In this document: positions 37,152-46,893 of the stretch, one piece after another
How the letters are laid out: every line of letters starts with the position of its first letter
Position numbering within the stretch: the stretch's first letter is position 1
Assembly: GCA_947626165.1 (NCBI GenBank)
Contig: CANQRG010000001.1
Span: 62,001-126,000 of the forward strand
DNA: 64,000 nucleotides
Source of the DNA: an uncultured Clostridia bacterium
GTDB taxonomy: Bacteria; Bacillota; Clostridia; Oscillospirales; Ruminococcaceae
Direction: 5' to 3'
Made by a program: the position numbers and the translations under genes
Notes under the pieces: generated by a model
What the model saw: only the letters and a program-made list of their open reading frames with translations
Databases searched by the model: none
What the model was told of the DNA's origin: nothing

Positions 37152-38717
37152 TTACTTAGCGTATTCAACAGCTCTGCTTTCACGAATCAAGTGAACTTTA
37201 ATTTGACCCGGATAATCCAATTCGTTTTCGATTTTATTAACGATCTCACGAGCTATAAGTATCATTTTTTCGTCGTTTACCTTTTCAGGCTTAACCATAA
37301 TTCTAACCTCACGACCTGCCTGAATAGCGTATGATTTCTCGACGCCTTCATAAGATGAGCATAACTCTTCAAGTTTTTCTAAACGTTTGATATAGTTTTC
37401 GTAGTTTTCGCTTCTTGCCGCAGGTCTTGCAGCTGAAATAGCGTCAGCGGCTTGAACTAAAGCGGCAATAACAGTTTTTGTTTCAACGTCACCGTGGTGA
37501 GCTTCAATTGCGTGAATAACATCTGGGTTTTCCTTGTATTTTTTACATACATCTACGCCGATCTGAACGTGCGAGCCTTCAATTTCATAGCTAAGAGCCT
37601 TACCGATATCATGCAGAAGACCGGCCCGTCGTGCGAGGTTGGCGTCAACGCCAAGCTCAGACGCCATCATACCGGCGAGGTGAGAAACCTCAATGGAGTG
37701 ATTTAGTACATTCTGACGATAGCTTGTTCTGTAATGCAGTCTGCCGAGCAGCTTAACAAGCTCGTTATTAATGCCGTGAACGTTAGTTTCGAGAACTGCA
37801 CGTTCACCTTCCTGTTTGATTTTATATTCAACTTCACGTCTTGCTTTTTCAACAGATTCCTCAATGCGGGTAGGATGTATCCTACCGTCCTGAATTAACT
37901 TTTCCAGTGCGATTCTTGCTACTTCTCTTCTTACCTGATCAAAACAGGAGAGGGTAATAGCTTCTGGGGTATCGTCGATAATCAAATCGACGCCTGTGAG
38001 AGTTTCGATGGTACGGATATTTCTTCCCTCACGACCGATTATTCTTCCTTTCATTTCGTCGTTAGGCAGCGGAACCACTGACACAGCGGTTTCGGAAACC
38101 TGATCAGAGGAGCACCTAGCAATTGCGAGGGAAATATACTGTCTTGCCTTGTTCTCACATTCCTCTTTAATTTTTGCTTCATAAGCCTGAATTTTAACAG
38201 CTTTTTCGTGAATCAGCTCGTCCTCAAGGCTGGATAAAAGATGTTCTTTTGCCTGTTCCTTAGTAAACTCTGAAATCTTCTCCAACATATCGAGCTGGCT
38301 TTTCTTAATTCTGTCAGACTCAGCTAAAGTTTCCTCAGCTTTTTTCAGCTTAGATTGTAAAGCTTCTTCTTTTTTCTCGATATTATCCAGCTTTCTGTCC
38401 ATAGTTTCTTCTTTCTGCTGGATACGTCGCTCATGTCTTGATACTTCATTGCGGCGGTCTTTAATTTCTTTTTCCGCTTCGGAACGATGTTTATGTATCT
38501 CTTCCTTAGCTTCGATCAAAGTTTCTTTTTTAATATTCTCAGCATTCTTTTTAGCTTCATTAACAATACGTTCAGCTTCCTTTTCTGCAGAGCCTATTTC
38601 TGCTTCGGCAGTACGCATTCTTGATTTTATACCTAGCTTAAATGCAATAAATCCGCACACAAGAGCACCAATTAAAAAAGCACCGCAACACAATAGTATA
38701 ATCAACCATGTGTTCAT
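37152..38717 (-). CDS. rny: Ribonuclease Y
   Basis: N-terminal TM, long coiled coil, KH ([31 protein letters not shown]), HD ([13 protein letters not shown]). Confidence 0.97.
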   Translation of the reverse strand: MNTWLIILLCCGAFLIGALVCGFIAFKLGIKSRMRTAEAEIGSAEKEAERIVNEAKKNAENIKKETLIEAKEEIHKHRSEAEKEIKDRRNEVSRHERRIQQKEETMDRKLDNIEKKEEALQSKLKKAEETLAESDRIKKSQLDMLEKISEFTKEQAKEHLLSSLEDELIHEKAVKIQAYEAKIKEECENKARQYISLAIARCSSDQVSETAVSVVPLPNDEMKGRIIGREGRNIRTIETLTGVDLIIDDTPEAITLSCFDQVRREVARIALEKLIQDGRIHPTRIEESVEKARREVEYKIKQEGERAVLETNVHGINNELVKLLGRLHYRTSYRQNVLNHSIEVSHLAGMMASELGVDANLARRAGLLHDIGKALSYEIEGSHVQIGVDVCKKYKENPDVIHAIEAHHGDVETKTVIAALVQAADAISAARPAARSENYENYIKRLEKLEELCSSYEGVEKSYAIQAGREVRIMVKPEKVNDEKMILIAREIVNKIENELDYPGQIKVHLIRESRAVEYAK

Positions 38718-39074
38718 TTAATAGCTTCCTCCTTCTATAAGTAATATTACTTAGGAAGGTATGCCCTATTTGTGTATTCAATTTTAAAATTTTAAATAGT
38801 TTTATAGTAACATTTACCTTCAAAAGTAAAGTGTAATAAAATAATAATATCTATACGTCAATAAGGATTTTACTTAGCAAAATAACCCTTGTTGTATAAA
38901 TACAATAATATACAGGTTCATTATACTATATTTTGTGCATTGTGTCAAGTCCAAATATAAATAATTTAACATATGTATATTTAAGGAAAATTCGATATAA
39001 TAATTAACATATTTATGAAACAATTAAAATAAAATGTGTTGACAAGTTTAAACAATAGTGCTAAACTATAATTA

Positions 39075-39305
39075 ATATACAAAGCAATGATAAGGAAGCT
39101 GAATATCGTAATGTATTCTAAAGAGAATTTTGCCATGGCTGAAAGCAAAATGAATATTGATTTTCAGATACCGCCTTTGAGCTTCGTCTAATAAACGACG
39201 TAAACCTGCGTTAAAGGTACTAACGAGTCGCAGCTTTGTCTGCGAGAAATTGGGTGGAACCACGATTTATCGTCCCAAGGGATAAAAAATCCTTTGGGTT
39301 TTTTG
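39075..39305 (+). promoter_or_regulatory. T-box leader (threonyl; candidate ACC specifier at 39170-39172)
   Basis: T-box core GGGTGGAACCACG at 39252-39264; terminator CCCAAGGGAT-aaaa-ATCCTTTGGG TTTTTT at 39274-39304; upstream of thrS. Confidence 0.88.
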
Positions 39306-39328
39306 TTTTCTTAAAAGGAGGACAATGT

Positions 39329-39658
39329 ATGAAATTAAAGAAAAAAGGTGCTTTTATAACATTCTTTCTGTCTGTAGCCGCTGAGATTGCGGTTATGGTA
39401 ATGTTCCTGCTCGCTGTAAATCATAAAATGATTATGTATGTAGCCCTACTGTTGGCGATAATGCTTTTTGTGTTTGTTTATTGGGCTAACACAGCGTTTA
39501 GAGAACTCAGCGTTGATAAAGACGGCAAGAGTGTACTATCAAAGCGAACGAACAGTATTTTTAATACAGTAAGCGCCGTTTTAAGCGTAAGTCTTCTTAT
39601 AGTTGGAGTTTTGGTATTTGTGGATTATTACTATTATCCAATTTTCAGTAAGCGATAA
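39329..39658 (+). CDS. Small (110 aa) membrane protein between T-box and thrS
   Basis: MKLKKKGAFITFFLSVAAEIAVMVMFLLAV...; RBS AAAAGGAGGAC; 3 predicted TM segments by eye. Confidence 0.7.
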   Translation: MKLKKKGAFITFFLSVAAEIAVMVMFLLAVNHKMIMYVALLLAIMLFVFVYWANTAFRELSVDKDGKSVLSKRTNSIFNTVSAVLSVSLLIVGVLVFVDYYYYPIFSKR

Positions 39659-39699
39659 ATTAAATTTACAGATATAATATGATAAGAGAGGTAGAAAAT

Positions 39700-41610
39700 A
39701 TGATCAAATTAACATTAAAAGACGGAAGCATTAAAGAGGTCGAAAGCGGAATGTCTGCTGCTGAGATTATAAAGGGCATAGGAATGGGTCTTTATAAAGC
39801 GGCTTGTTCCGTTAAAATAAACGGCGATGTCAAAGACATAAGAACTATAATCGACAGCGACTGCGAATTTGAGGTTCTGACCTTTGACGACCCCGACGGA
39901 AAGAAAACCTTCTGGCACACAGCGTCTCATATTCTTGCTCAGGCGGTTAAGCGTCTTTATCCTGAAACATTGCTTGCTATAGGTCCGGCTATAGACAACG
40001 GTTTTTATTATGATTTTGACAGAGAAACTCCGTTTACAACAGAGGAGCTTGAAAAAATAGAAGCTGAAATGAAAAAAATCGTTAAGGAGGGTCTTGAACT
40101 GGAGCAGTTTGAGCTTCCTCCTGACGAGGCAATAAAGTATCTGGAGGAGAAGGGCGAAATATATAAGGTTGAGTTATGTAAGGAACATTCTGATAAGGGC
40201 GAGCCTATTTCTTTCTATAAGCAGGGAGAGTTCACCGACCTTTGCGCAGGACCTCACCTTATGACGACCGCACCTGTCAAGGCGTTTAAACTTACATCTT
40301 GTACGGGTGCTTATTGGCGCGGAAGCGAAAAGAACAAGATGCTTTCAAGAATCTATGCTACAGCTTTTCCTAAGGCAAGCGAGCTTGAGGAATACCTAGA
40401 CCGCCTTGAGGAGGCTAAAAAAAGAGATCACAGAAAGCTTGGCAAAGAGCTTGGACTTTTCACTCTTATGGACGAGGGACCGGGATTCCCATTCTTCCTG
40501 CCAAAGGGTATGATTTTAAAGAACACGCTTATTGACTACTGGAGAGAGGTTCACACCAAAGCGGGCTATCAGGAAATTTCTACGCCTATGATGATGAACA
40601 GGGCTTTGTGGGAGCGTTCAGGTCACTGGGATCACTACAAAGACAATATGTATACAACAGTGATAGACGAAACCGACTTCGCAATCAAGCCTATGAACTG
40701 TCCGGGAGGACTTTTGGTTTATAAAACCCAGCTTCATTCGTACCGTGACCTGCCTTTAAGACTTGGCGAGCTTGGACTTGTTCACCGCCACGAGCTATCG
40801 GGTGCATTGCACGGTCTGATGAGAGTACGCTGCTTTACGCAGGACGACGCTCATATCTTTATGACAAAGGAACAGATAAAGGACGAGATAAAGGGAGTAG
40901 TTGCGCTTATTGATGAGGTTTACAGTCTGTTCGGATTTAAGTATCACGTTGAGCTTTCAACCCGCCCTGAGGATAGTATGGGAAGTGATGAGGATTGGGA
41001 GGTAGCTACCGATTCACTGAAGGATGCACTTGATGAAATAGGTCTTGATTTTGTTATAAATGAGGGTGACGGAGCATTTTACGGACCTAAGATAGACTTC
41101 CACCTTGAGGACTCACTGGGTAGAACATGGCAGTGCGGAACGATTCAGCTTGACTTCCAGCTTCCTGAGAGGTTTGAGCTTGAATATACAGGCGCTGACG
41201 GGGAAAAGCACCGTCCTGTAATGATTCACAGAGTTGTGTTCGGAAGCATAGAGAGATTTATTGGAATTCTTATCGAGCATTTTGCGGGAGCGTTTCCGCT
41301 GTGGCTTGCACCTGAACAGGTTAAGATAATTCCTGTATCGGATAAGCAGCTTGATTATGCAAAGGATCTGCTCTCTAAGCTAGAGGCTGAACACATAAGA
41401 GCGTCGATAGACGACAGAAGCGAGAAGATGGGATATAAGATACGTCAGGCTCAGCTTGAAAAGATACCTTATATGCTTGTTGTAGGCGATAAGGAAATGG
41501 AGGACGGCACAGTTTCGGTGCGTTCGAGAAAAGACGGAGATGTAGGTAAATTATCGGTAGACGAGCTTGTATCTAAGCTTGTGGAGGAAATTAAAACTAA
41601 AGCAAGATAG
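39700..41610 (+). CDS. thrS: Threonyl-tRNA synthetase
   Basis: TGS domain, TASHILAQAVKRLYPE, MNCPGGLLVYK, RHELSGALHGLMRVRCFTQDDAHIF. Confidence 0.97.
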   Translation: MIKLTLKDGSIKEVESGMSAAEIIKGIGMGLYKAACSVKINGDVKDIRTIIDSDCEFEVLTFDDPDGKKTFWHTASHILAQAVKRLYPETLLAIGPAIDNGFYYDFDRETPFTTEELEKIEAEMKKIVKEGLELEQFELPPDEAIKYLEEKGEIYKVELCKEHSDKGEPISFYKQGEFTDLCAGPHLMTTAPVKAFKLTSCTGAYWRGSEKNKMLSRIYATAFPKASELEEYLDRLEEAKKRDHRKLGKELGLFTLMDEGPGFPFFLPKGMILKNTLIDYWREVHTKAGYQEISTPMMMNRALWERSGHWDHYKDNMYTTVIDETDFAIKPMNCPGGLLVYKTQLHSYRDLPLRLGELGLVHRHELSGALHGLMRVRCFTQDDAHIFMTKEQIKDEIKGVVALIDEVYSLFGFKYHVELSTRPEDSMGSDEDWEVATDSLKDALDEIGLDFVINEGDGAFYGPKIDFHLEDSLGRTWQCGTIQLDFQLPERFELEYTGADGEKHRPVMIHRVVFGSIERFIGILIEHFAGAFPLWLAPEQVKIIPVSDKQLDYAKDLLSKLEAEHIRASIDDRSEKMGYKIRQAQLEKIPYMLVVGDKEMEDGTVSVRSRKDGDVGKLSVDELVSKLVEEIKTKAR

Positions 41611-41619
41611 AATAAATAA

Positions 41620-41650
41620 AAGGGCAGTCTGAAAACAGATCGCCCTTAAT
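41620..41650 (+). terminator. Terminator after thrS
   Basis: AAGGGCaGTCTG-AAAA-CAGATcGCCCTTaattt. Confidence 0.7.
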
Positions 41651-41803
41651 TTGTGTTAAATTATTATAAATGTTTGTATTAAGAACATTAAATAAGCTGA
41701 ATATTGTCCCAATGACGCCGCTTAAAAACACTTAATAAATTGTGAATAAAGTAGACTTGCCTTTGTTTTGCAAATCCAATTTATAAATTTTTTATTAAAT
41801 CAA

Positions 41804-41856
41804 GTGCATATTGCACAAATAATTTATTATACTTTTGTATGAAGTAAACAGTTTAC
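41804..41856. promoter_or_regulatory. Candidate operators upstream of ABC operon
   Basis: GTGCA-TAT-TGCAC (41804-41816), GTAAAC-A-GTTTAC (41844-41856); second GTGCA-AAA-TGCAC at 42060-42072. Confidence 0.5.
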
Positions 41857-41902
41857 GTCAAATTGCACAAGAAAAAGTATTTATTTATCTTCTTCAAAAA
41901 CC

Positions 41903-41931
41903 TTGACAAACAGTAGTAATATTGCTATAAT
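41903..41931 (+). promoter_or_regulatory. Promoter of the ABC/SBP operon
   Basis: TTGACA (41903-41908), 17-bp spacer, TATAAT (41926-41931). Confidence 0.8.
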
Positions 41932-42109
41932 TATAACGAGAAATTTACATCTATTTTGAGCAAAATCACAATAACACACCTCTGAAAATGTGTTTTTGTA
42001 GTTTGTTTAGGCTGAAATTTCAAAAAACGGTAGGTATCTTGTCCCCGAAAAAATAATATGTGCAAAATGCACAAAACGTCTATATTAAACATCAAGCCGG
42101 AGAGAAGCT

Positions 42110-42787
42110 ATGAGCATTATTCTTAATACAAAAGACGTTTGCCGTGACTTTAAGACGGGAAATGATATTGTTGTAAATGCTTTAAAGAATGTAAGCGTTG
42201 ATATTGAGGAGGGTAAGCTCACAGTTTTGAGAGGACCTTCCGGCAGCGGAAAGACAACGCTTATTAATATTTTAGGCGCACTTGATTATCCTTCAAGCGG
42301 CGAGGTATGGTTCGGCGGAGAGGATATTACAAAGCTTTCTGAGAAGAAGCGTGACAGCCTGAGACGGTATGATATGGCGTTTGTATTTCAGTCGATTGCC
42401 CTTATGTCGGCTATGACGGCTTATGAGAATGTCGAGTTCGGTTTAAGGCTTGCAAATGTTCCTTATTCTGAGCGTGACAAGCGTACTCGTGAGGTTATGA
42501 GAAACGTCGGTTTGGAGAAGCGTATGTTTCACCGTCCCGGAGAAATGTCTGGAGGGGAACAGCAGAGAACGGCTATCGCAAGGGCTATTGCCCATAAGCC
42601 GAAAATCGTTTTTGCCGATGAGCCTACCGCAGAGCTTGACTCTGCTACTTCTCTGCACATAGTTAAGCTGTTTAAAGAGCTGGTCGAAAAAGAGGGTATG
42701 ACCATTGTTATGACCACTCATGACCCGAGTATGATGGAGGTCGCAGACAGGGTTTATACATTAGAGGACGGTGAGATTGTTGATTGA
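42110..42787 (+). CDS. ABC transporter ATP-binding protein, MacB/LolD-type
   Basis: GPSGSGKTTLINILGALDYPSSGEVWFGGEDIT ... MSGGEQQRTAIARAIAHKPKIVFADEPTAELDS. Confidence 0.92.
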   Translation: MSIILNTKDVCRDFKTGNDIVVNALKNVSVDIEEGKLTVLRGPSGSGKTTLINILGALDYPSSGEVWFGGEDITKLSEKKRDSLRRYDMAFVFQSIALMSAMTAYENVEFGLRLANVPYSERDKRTREVMRNVGLEKRMFHRPGEMSGGEQQRTAIARAIAHKPKIVFADEPTAELDSATSLHIVKLFKELVEKEGMTIVMTTHDPSMMEVADRVYTLEDGEIVD

Positions 42788-43817
42788 TGATTTCGCCCTG
42801 AACGGCACACAAGAAGCCGTCAGAGGTACGCAAACACAAATGACAGTCGGAAATCGTGCAGATTTGTCGGACAATAATTTGTCCTACGATGAAACAGTAC
42901 CGTCTGAAAATGATAAATATATGATAAGATGTGAAAATCTAGTTAAAATCTATAAGACATCAGAGGTTGAAGTCGTTGCCCTTCAGGGGCTTGATTTAGA
43001 TGTTGAGAGAGGCGAACTTGTAGGAATTGTCGGAAATTCGGGAAGCGGAAAGTCAACGCTTTTGAATATGCTGGGCGGTCTTGATAAGCCGTCGGCAGGA
43101 AGGCTTATCGTTGACGGGAAAAATCTTCTCAAGTTTTCGGATAAGGACTATATGGATTACAAGCGTAATACTGTAGGCTTTGTCTGGCAGAACAATGCGA
43201 GAAACCTCATACCGTATCTGACGGCGGTCCAGAATGTTGAAATGCCGATGCTGTTAAAAGGTTCGAAAAAGAGGCGGGAAAGAGCGCTGGAGCTTTTAGA
43301 CAAGGTAGGTCTTTCGCACAGGGTAAATTCAAAGCTTGATCAGCTTTCGGGCGGTGAACAGCAGAGGGTTGCGATAGCGATCGCTCTTGCTAACGATCCT
43401 AAGCTGATTTTAGCAGATGAACCTACGGGTGCTGTCGACACAAAGACGTCGGAGATGATTTTGGATATCTTTAAAAGCCTAAATAAAGAAGAAGGCATTA
43501 CAATAGTTATCGTTACGCATGATATAAAGCTTGCAAATCATATAGACCGTGTAGTCGCAATAAGAGACGGCAGAACAAGTTCGGAAATCATACGGAAAAA
43601 GTCGATGGCTGAAGAGCTTGGAGAGCTTGGAGATATTGTCAATGCGGACGAAAGCGACGAGGATCTCCGTGAGGAGCTTATTGTTCTTGACAGAAGCGGT
43701 AGGCTTCAGATACCGAAAGACTACATCAAATCTCTTGGAATTAAGGGCGGAGATAAGGTAAAGGTAGAGCTTGATGAAAATAAAGGCAGAATTGAAATTT
43801 TCAAATCAGGCGTTTAA
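42771..43817 (+). CDS. ABC transporter ATP-binding protein, MacB/LolD-type, with C-terminal SpoVT/AbrB-like domain
   Basis: GNSGSGKSTLLNMLGGLDKPSAG ... LSGGEQQRVAIAIALANDPKLILADEPTGAVDTKT ... LDRSGRLQIPKDYIKSLGIKGGDKVKVELDENKGRIEIF. Confidence 0.9.
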   Translation: MRLLIDDFALNGTQEAVRGTQTQMTVGNRADLSDNNLSYDETVPSENDKYMIRCENLVKIYKTSEVEVVALQGLDLDVERGELVGIVGNSGSGKSTLLNMLGGLDKPSAGRLIVDGKNLLKFSDKDYMDYKRNTVGFVWQNNARNLIPYLTAVQNVEMPMLLKGSKKRRERALELLDKVGLSHRVNSKLDQLSGGEQQRVAIAIALANDPKLILADEPTGAVDTKTSEMILDIFKSLNKEEGITIVIVTHDIKLANHIDRVVAIRDGRTSSEIIRKKSMAEELGELGDIVNADESDEDLREELIVLDRSGRLQIPKDYIKSLGIKGGDKVKVELDENKGRIEIFKSGV

Positions 43818-43916
43818 GTTTTGTCAACCAAATGGTGAATATATCAGAGGTTTAAAATAAGTCGTAGCTTGGCTTAAACCTTAATGCAGAATTTATTTTA
43901 GAAAGGTGGATTTATA

Positions 43917-46877
43917 GTGAGAAAAAAATTGTTCAAGCGTACGCTTTCTTATGTATTGGCGCTTGCTATGATAGCAGCAACGGTTCCTGCCGTTATGGCA
44001 GATGACGCTGAAAAAACCAGTGCTGATACCAGTGCGCAGACAACATCTAATGAAGATATTGACATTATATCGCAGTCTTCAGGAGATACTATTTCTTACA
44101 CTGAGTACCGAGAAAAATATGCTGAAGCTCAAAGACCTGCTGTTTCAGATAACGAGGGGTACATCTACGGAGGAAATCAAACAAAGTTTAAAGCCGGTAA
44201 CGGCGCGCAGGTTTCAAAGAAAACTGTCGACGGAAGGGAAGCTCTTGATTGGTCTAATCAGGAGGGTAAAATATCTTTCCCTGTCAATGTTTCAAAAACC
44301 GGCGTTTATAATGTAAAGATTTCTTATGAAATTCCTGCCGGAGGCGCAACAGGAGTTGAGCTTAATTTAAAAATAGACGGCAAAACGCCTTATGATACAG
44401 CTTCGAGAATCACGCTTGATAAGAGATGGGTAAACGAAACTGAGATAAAGCAGGATTATCACGGAAATGATATAAGACCGGGACAGGTTGAGCAGGTATG
44501 CTGGCAGGAAAAATACTTTGCCGACATAGACGGACTTTATGACGATCCGCTTTGGTTCTATCTTGAAAAGGGCAAGCACACTATTTCATTTGAATCGACC
44601 AAAGCTATGATTGCTATTGAAAGTATAAAGCTTTATCAGCAGGCTGAACCTGAAGCTTATAAGGCTCCGTCGGAGTCAGAGCTTTCTCAAAATAAAGACG
44701 CTGATATTATTGGTCTTGAGGGAGAAGAAGCGGCATATAAAACGGACAGAGTTCTTTATCCGACAAGCGATAAGGATTCTTATTTGACATCGCCTTCAGA
44801 CCCGAACAAAACAAAGTACAATACAATAGGTTCTGCAAACTGGACGCAAGCTACGCAGGCAATTACATGGAAGTTAAATGTTAAGACCTCAGGTTATTAT
44901 AAAATAGGAGTAAGGGCAAGACAAAACCAAATGAGAGGCTTCTATTCTAACAGGAGATTTCTCATAGACGGAGTTGTTCCGAACAAGGAGTCGGATCAGG
45001 TTAAATTCTACTATAATACAGAGTGGGAAGTAACAACTCCAAAAGACGCTGACGGTAATATTATTTACTATTACCTCGAAGCCGGAGAGCACGAGCTTAC
45101 TATGGAGGCTGTTCCGGGTGAGATAGGCGAGGTTATGTCAGACCTTGACGATGTAGTTTATGCAACTACAAGCTATTACAGAAGAGTAAGACAAATAACA
45201 GGACCTGATCCTGACGAATACAACAACTATATGATAGATGTTGCTATACCGTCTATCGTTCCTGATTTTAAAGAGCTGGCTCAGACTTTAAGAGACAAAA
45301 AGGCTTACATAGAAGGTTTGACCGGTACTTCCGGAACAGAAGCCGTAACTCTTGAGAAAATGGCTTTAGTTCTCGACCAGTGTATTGAAAGACCTGACGA
45401 TATCCCGTCGCTTCTTTCGCAGATTAAGGACAATATCACTTCTGTTTCATCTTGGGTAAGAGAATACAGAGGTCAGCCGCTTGAGGTCGATTTGATCGAG
45501 GTAGTTCCGGCAAGCAAGGAATTTACATCTGTAAAGAAAACCTTCTTCGGCGGACTTAAGTTCGGATTTGACTCATTTGTAGGTTCGTTCTTCTCAGATT
45601 ACAACTCGCTTTCAGCAGAGAGCGAAGACAATATTACTGTTTGGGTTTCACTCGGACGTGACCAGGCTCAGGTCGTAAACCAGATGGTTGACAGTGATTT
45701 CAATCCAAACTCGGATACAAAGGTTTCCATAAACCTTGTGCAGGGAGGAGTTGTTGAGGCGACTCTTGCAGGAAAGGGTCCTGACGCGGTACTCTTCCTA
45801 GGAGGAGACTTCCCTATTCAGCTTGCCGCAAGAGATGTTTTGACAGACCTTACGACCTTTGACGATTATGACGAGGTTATGTCACGCTTCCAGACGGACG
45901 CGGCTACACTATATAAATATAATAAGGGCGTTTACGGAATCCCGGTAAGCCAGTTAGTACCTATGATGTTCTATCGTACTGATATTCTGGCTGAGCAGGG
46001 AATAAACCCTGAACGTGATTTGCAGACGTGGGATCAGTTGATTTCGATACTTCCGCAGCTTCAGAGGAACTATATGGAGGTTGGATTGATACTTCCGATA
46101 GCACAGAACTTAGGTAACGGAATAACGACCGTTTCTACGACTACCGAGTGCGGAAGCACATTCGCATCGCTGATTTTGCAGCAGGGCTTGAATTATTATA
46201 ATGAAGAACAGACTAAAACTACGTTTGACACTCAGGAAGCCGTTTCTGCGTTTGAGAAGTGGACTAAGTTCTATACAACATACAGCTTCGACCAGACGTA
46301 TGACGCATTCTCAAGATTTAGGACGGGAGATATGCCGATCCTTATCAAGGAATACAACTTCTTCAATCAGCTGTCCGTTGCGGCTCCTGAAATAAGAGGA
46401 TGTTGGGACTTTAAGCAGATTCCGGGAACAATACAAGAGGACGGCTCTATAAGCCACGCTTCAAACTCGTCGGGAACCTGCGGAGTTATATTTAAGAAGT
46501 GCAAGAACCAAGAGGCTGCATGGAACTTCTTAAAGTGGTTTACATCTACTGAATCACAGATAGAGTATGCAAACGATATTGAGGCTATAATGGGTACTAT
46601 GGGTAGATTTGATACCGCTAACCTTGATGCTTTAGAGGGCGAGTCATGGTCTACAACTGAGGTCTCAAAGATAAAGTCTCAATTTGCAGAGCAGGTAGAG
46701 ATTCCGGTTATTCCGGCGTCTTATGCAGTTACAAGAAACGTGATGAACGCATTTAGAGAAACTGTAAACAACGCATCTAACCCAAGAGATACGTTAATGT
46801 GGTACAACAAGGATATTAACGCCGAGATCACTCGTAAGCTTAAAGACCTTAGTATGTACAAGTATGATGATAAATAG
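43917..46877 (+). CDS. Extracellular solute-binding protein (family 1) with N-terminal CBM-like region
   Basis: GTG start, Sec signal (no lipobox Cys); two jelly-roll-like segments in residues ~70-420; SBP family 1 core (GPDAVLFLGGDFPIQLAARDVLTDLT, YGIPVSQLVPMMFYRTDILAEQGI). Confidence 0.85.
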   Translation: MRKKLFKRTLSYVLALAMIAATVPAVMADDAEKTSADTSAQTTSNEDIDIISQSSGDTISYTEYREKYAEAQRPAVSDNEGYIYGGNQTKFKAGNGAQVSKKTVDGREALDWSNQEGKISFPVNVSKTGVYNVKISYEIPAGGATGVELNLKIDGKTPYDTASRITLDKRWVNETEIKQDYHGNDIRPGQVEQVCWQEKYFADIDGLYDDPLWFYLEKGKHTISFESTKAMIAIESIKLYQQAEPEAYKAPSESELSQNKDADIIGLEGEEAAYKTDRVLYPTSDKDSYLTSPSDPNKTKYNTIGSANWTQATQAITWKLNVKTSGYYKIGVRARQNQMRGFYSNRRFLIDGVVPNKESDQVKFYYNTEWEVTTPKDADGNIIYYYLEAGEHELTMEAVPGEIGEVMSDLDDVVYATTSYYRRVRQITGPDPDEYNNYMIDVAIPSIVPDFKELAQTLRDKKAYIEGLTGTSGTEAVTLEKMALVLDQCIERPDDIPSLLSQIKDNITSVSSWVREYRGQPLEVDLIEVVPASKEFTSVKKTFFGGLKFGFDSFVGSFFSDYNSLSAESEDNITVWVSLGRDQAQVVNQMVDSDFNPNSDTKVSINLVQGGVVEATLAGKGPDAVLFLGGDFPIQLAARDVLTDLTTFDDYDEVMSRFQTDAATLYKYNKGVYGIPVSQLVPMMFYRTDILAEQGINPERDLQTWDQLISILPQLQRNYMEVGLILPIAQNLGNGITTVSTTTECGSTFASLILQQGLNYYNEEQTKTTFDTQEAVSAFEKWTKFYTTYSFDQTYDAFSRFRTGDMPILIKEYNFFNQLSVAAPEIRGCWDFKQIPGTIQEDGSISHASNSSGTCGVIFKKCKNQEAAWNFLKWFTSTESQIEYANDIEAIMGTMGRFDTANLDALEGESWSTTEVSKIKSQFAEQVEIPVIPASYAVTRNVMNAFRETVNNASNPRDTLMWYNKDINAEITRKLKDLSMYKYDDK

Positions 46878-46893
46878 GAGGGAGTAATAGGTA

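Noticed and set aside
39039-39072. TTGACA...TATAAT promoter upstream of the T-box
   Set aside because: Spacer is about 22 bp, too long for a confident sigma-A promoter; T-box call does not depend on it
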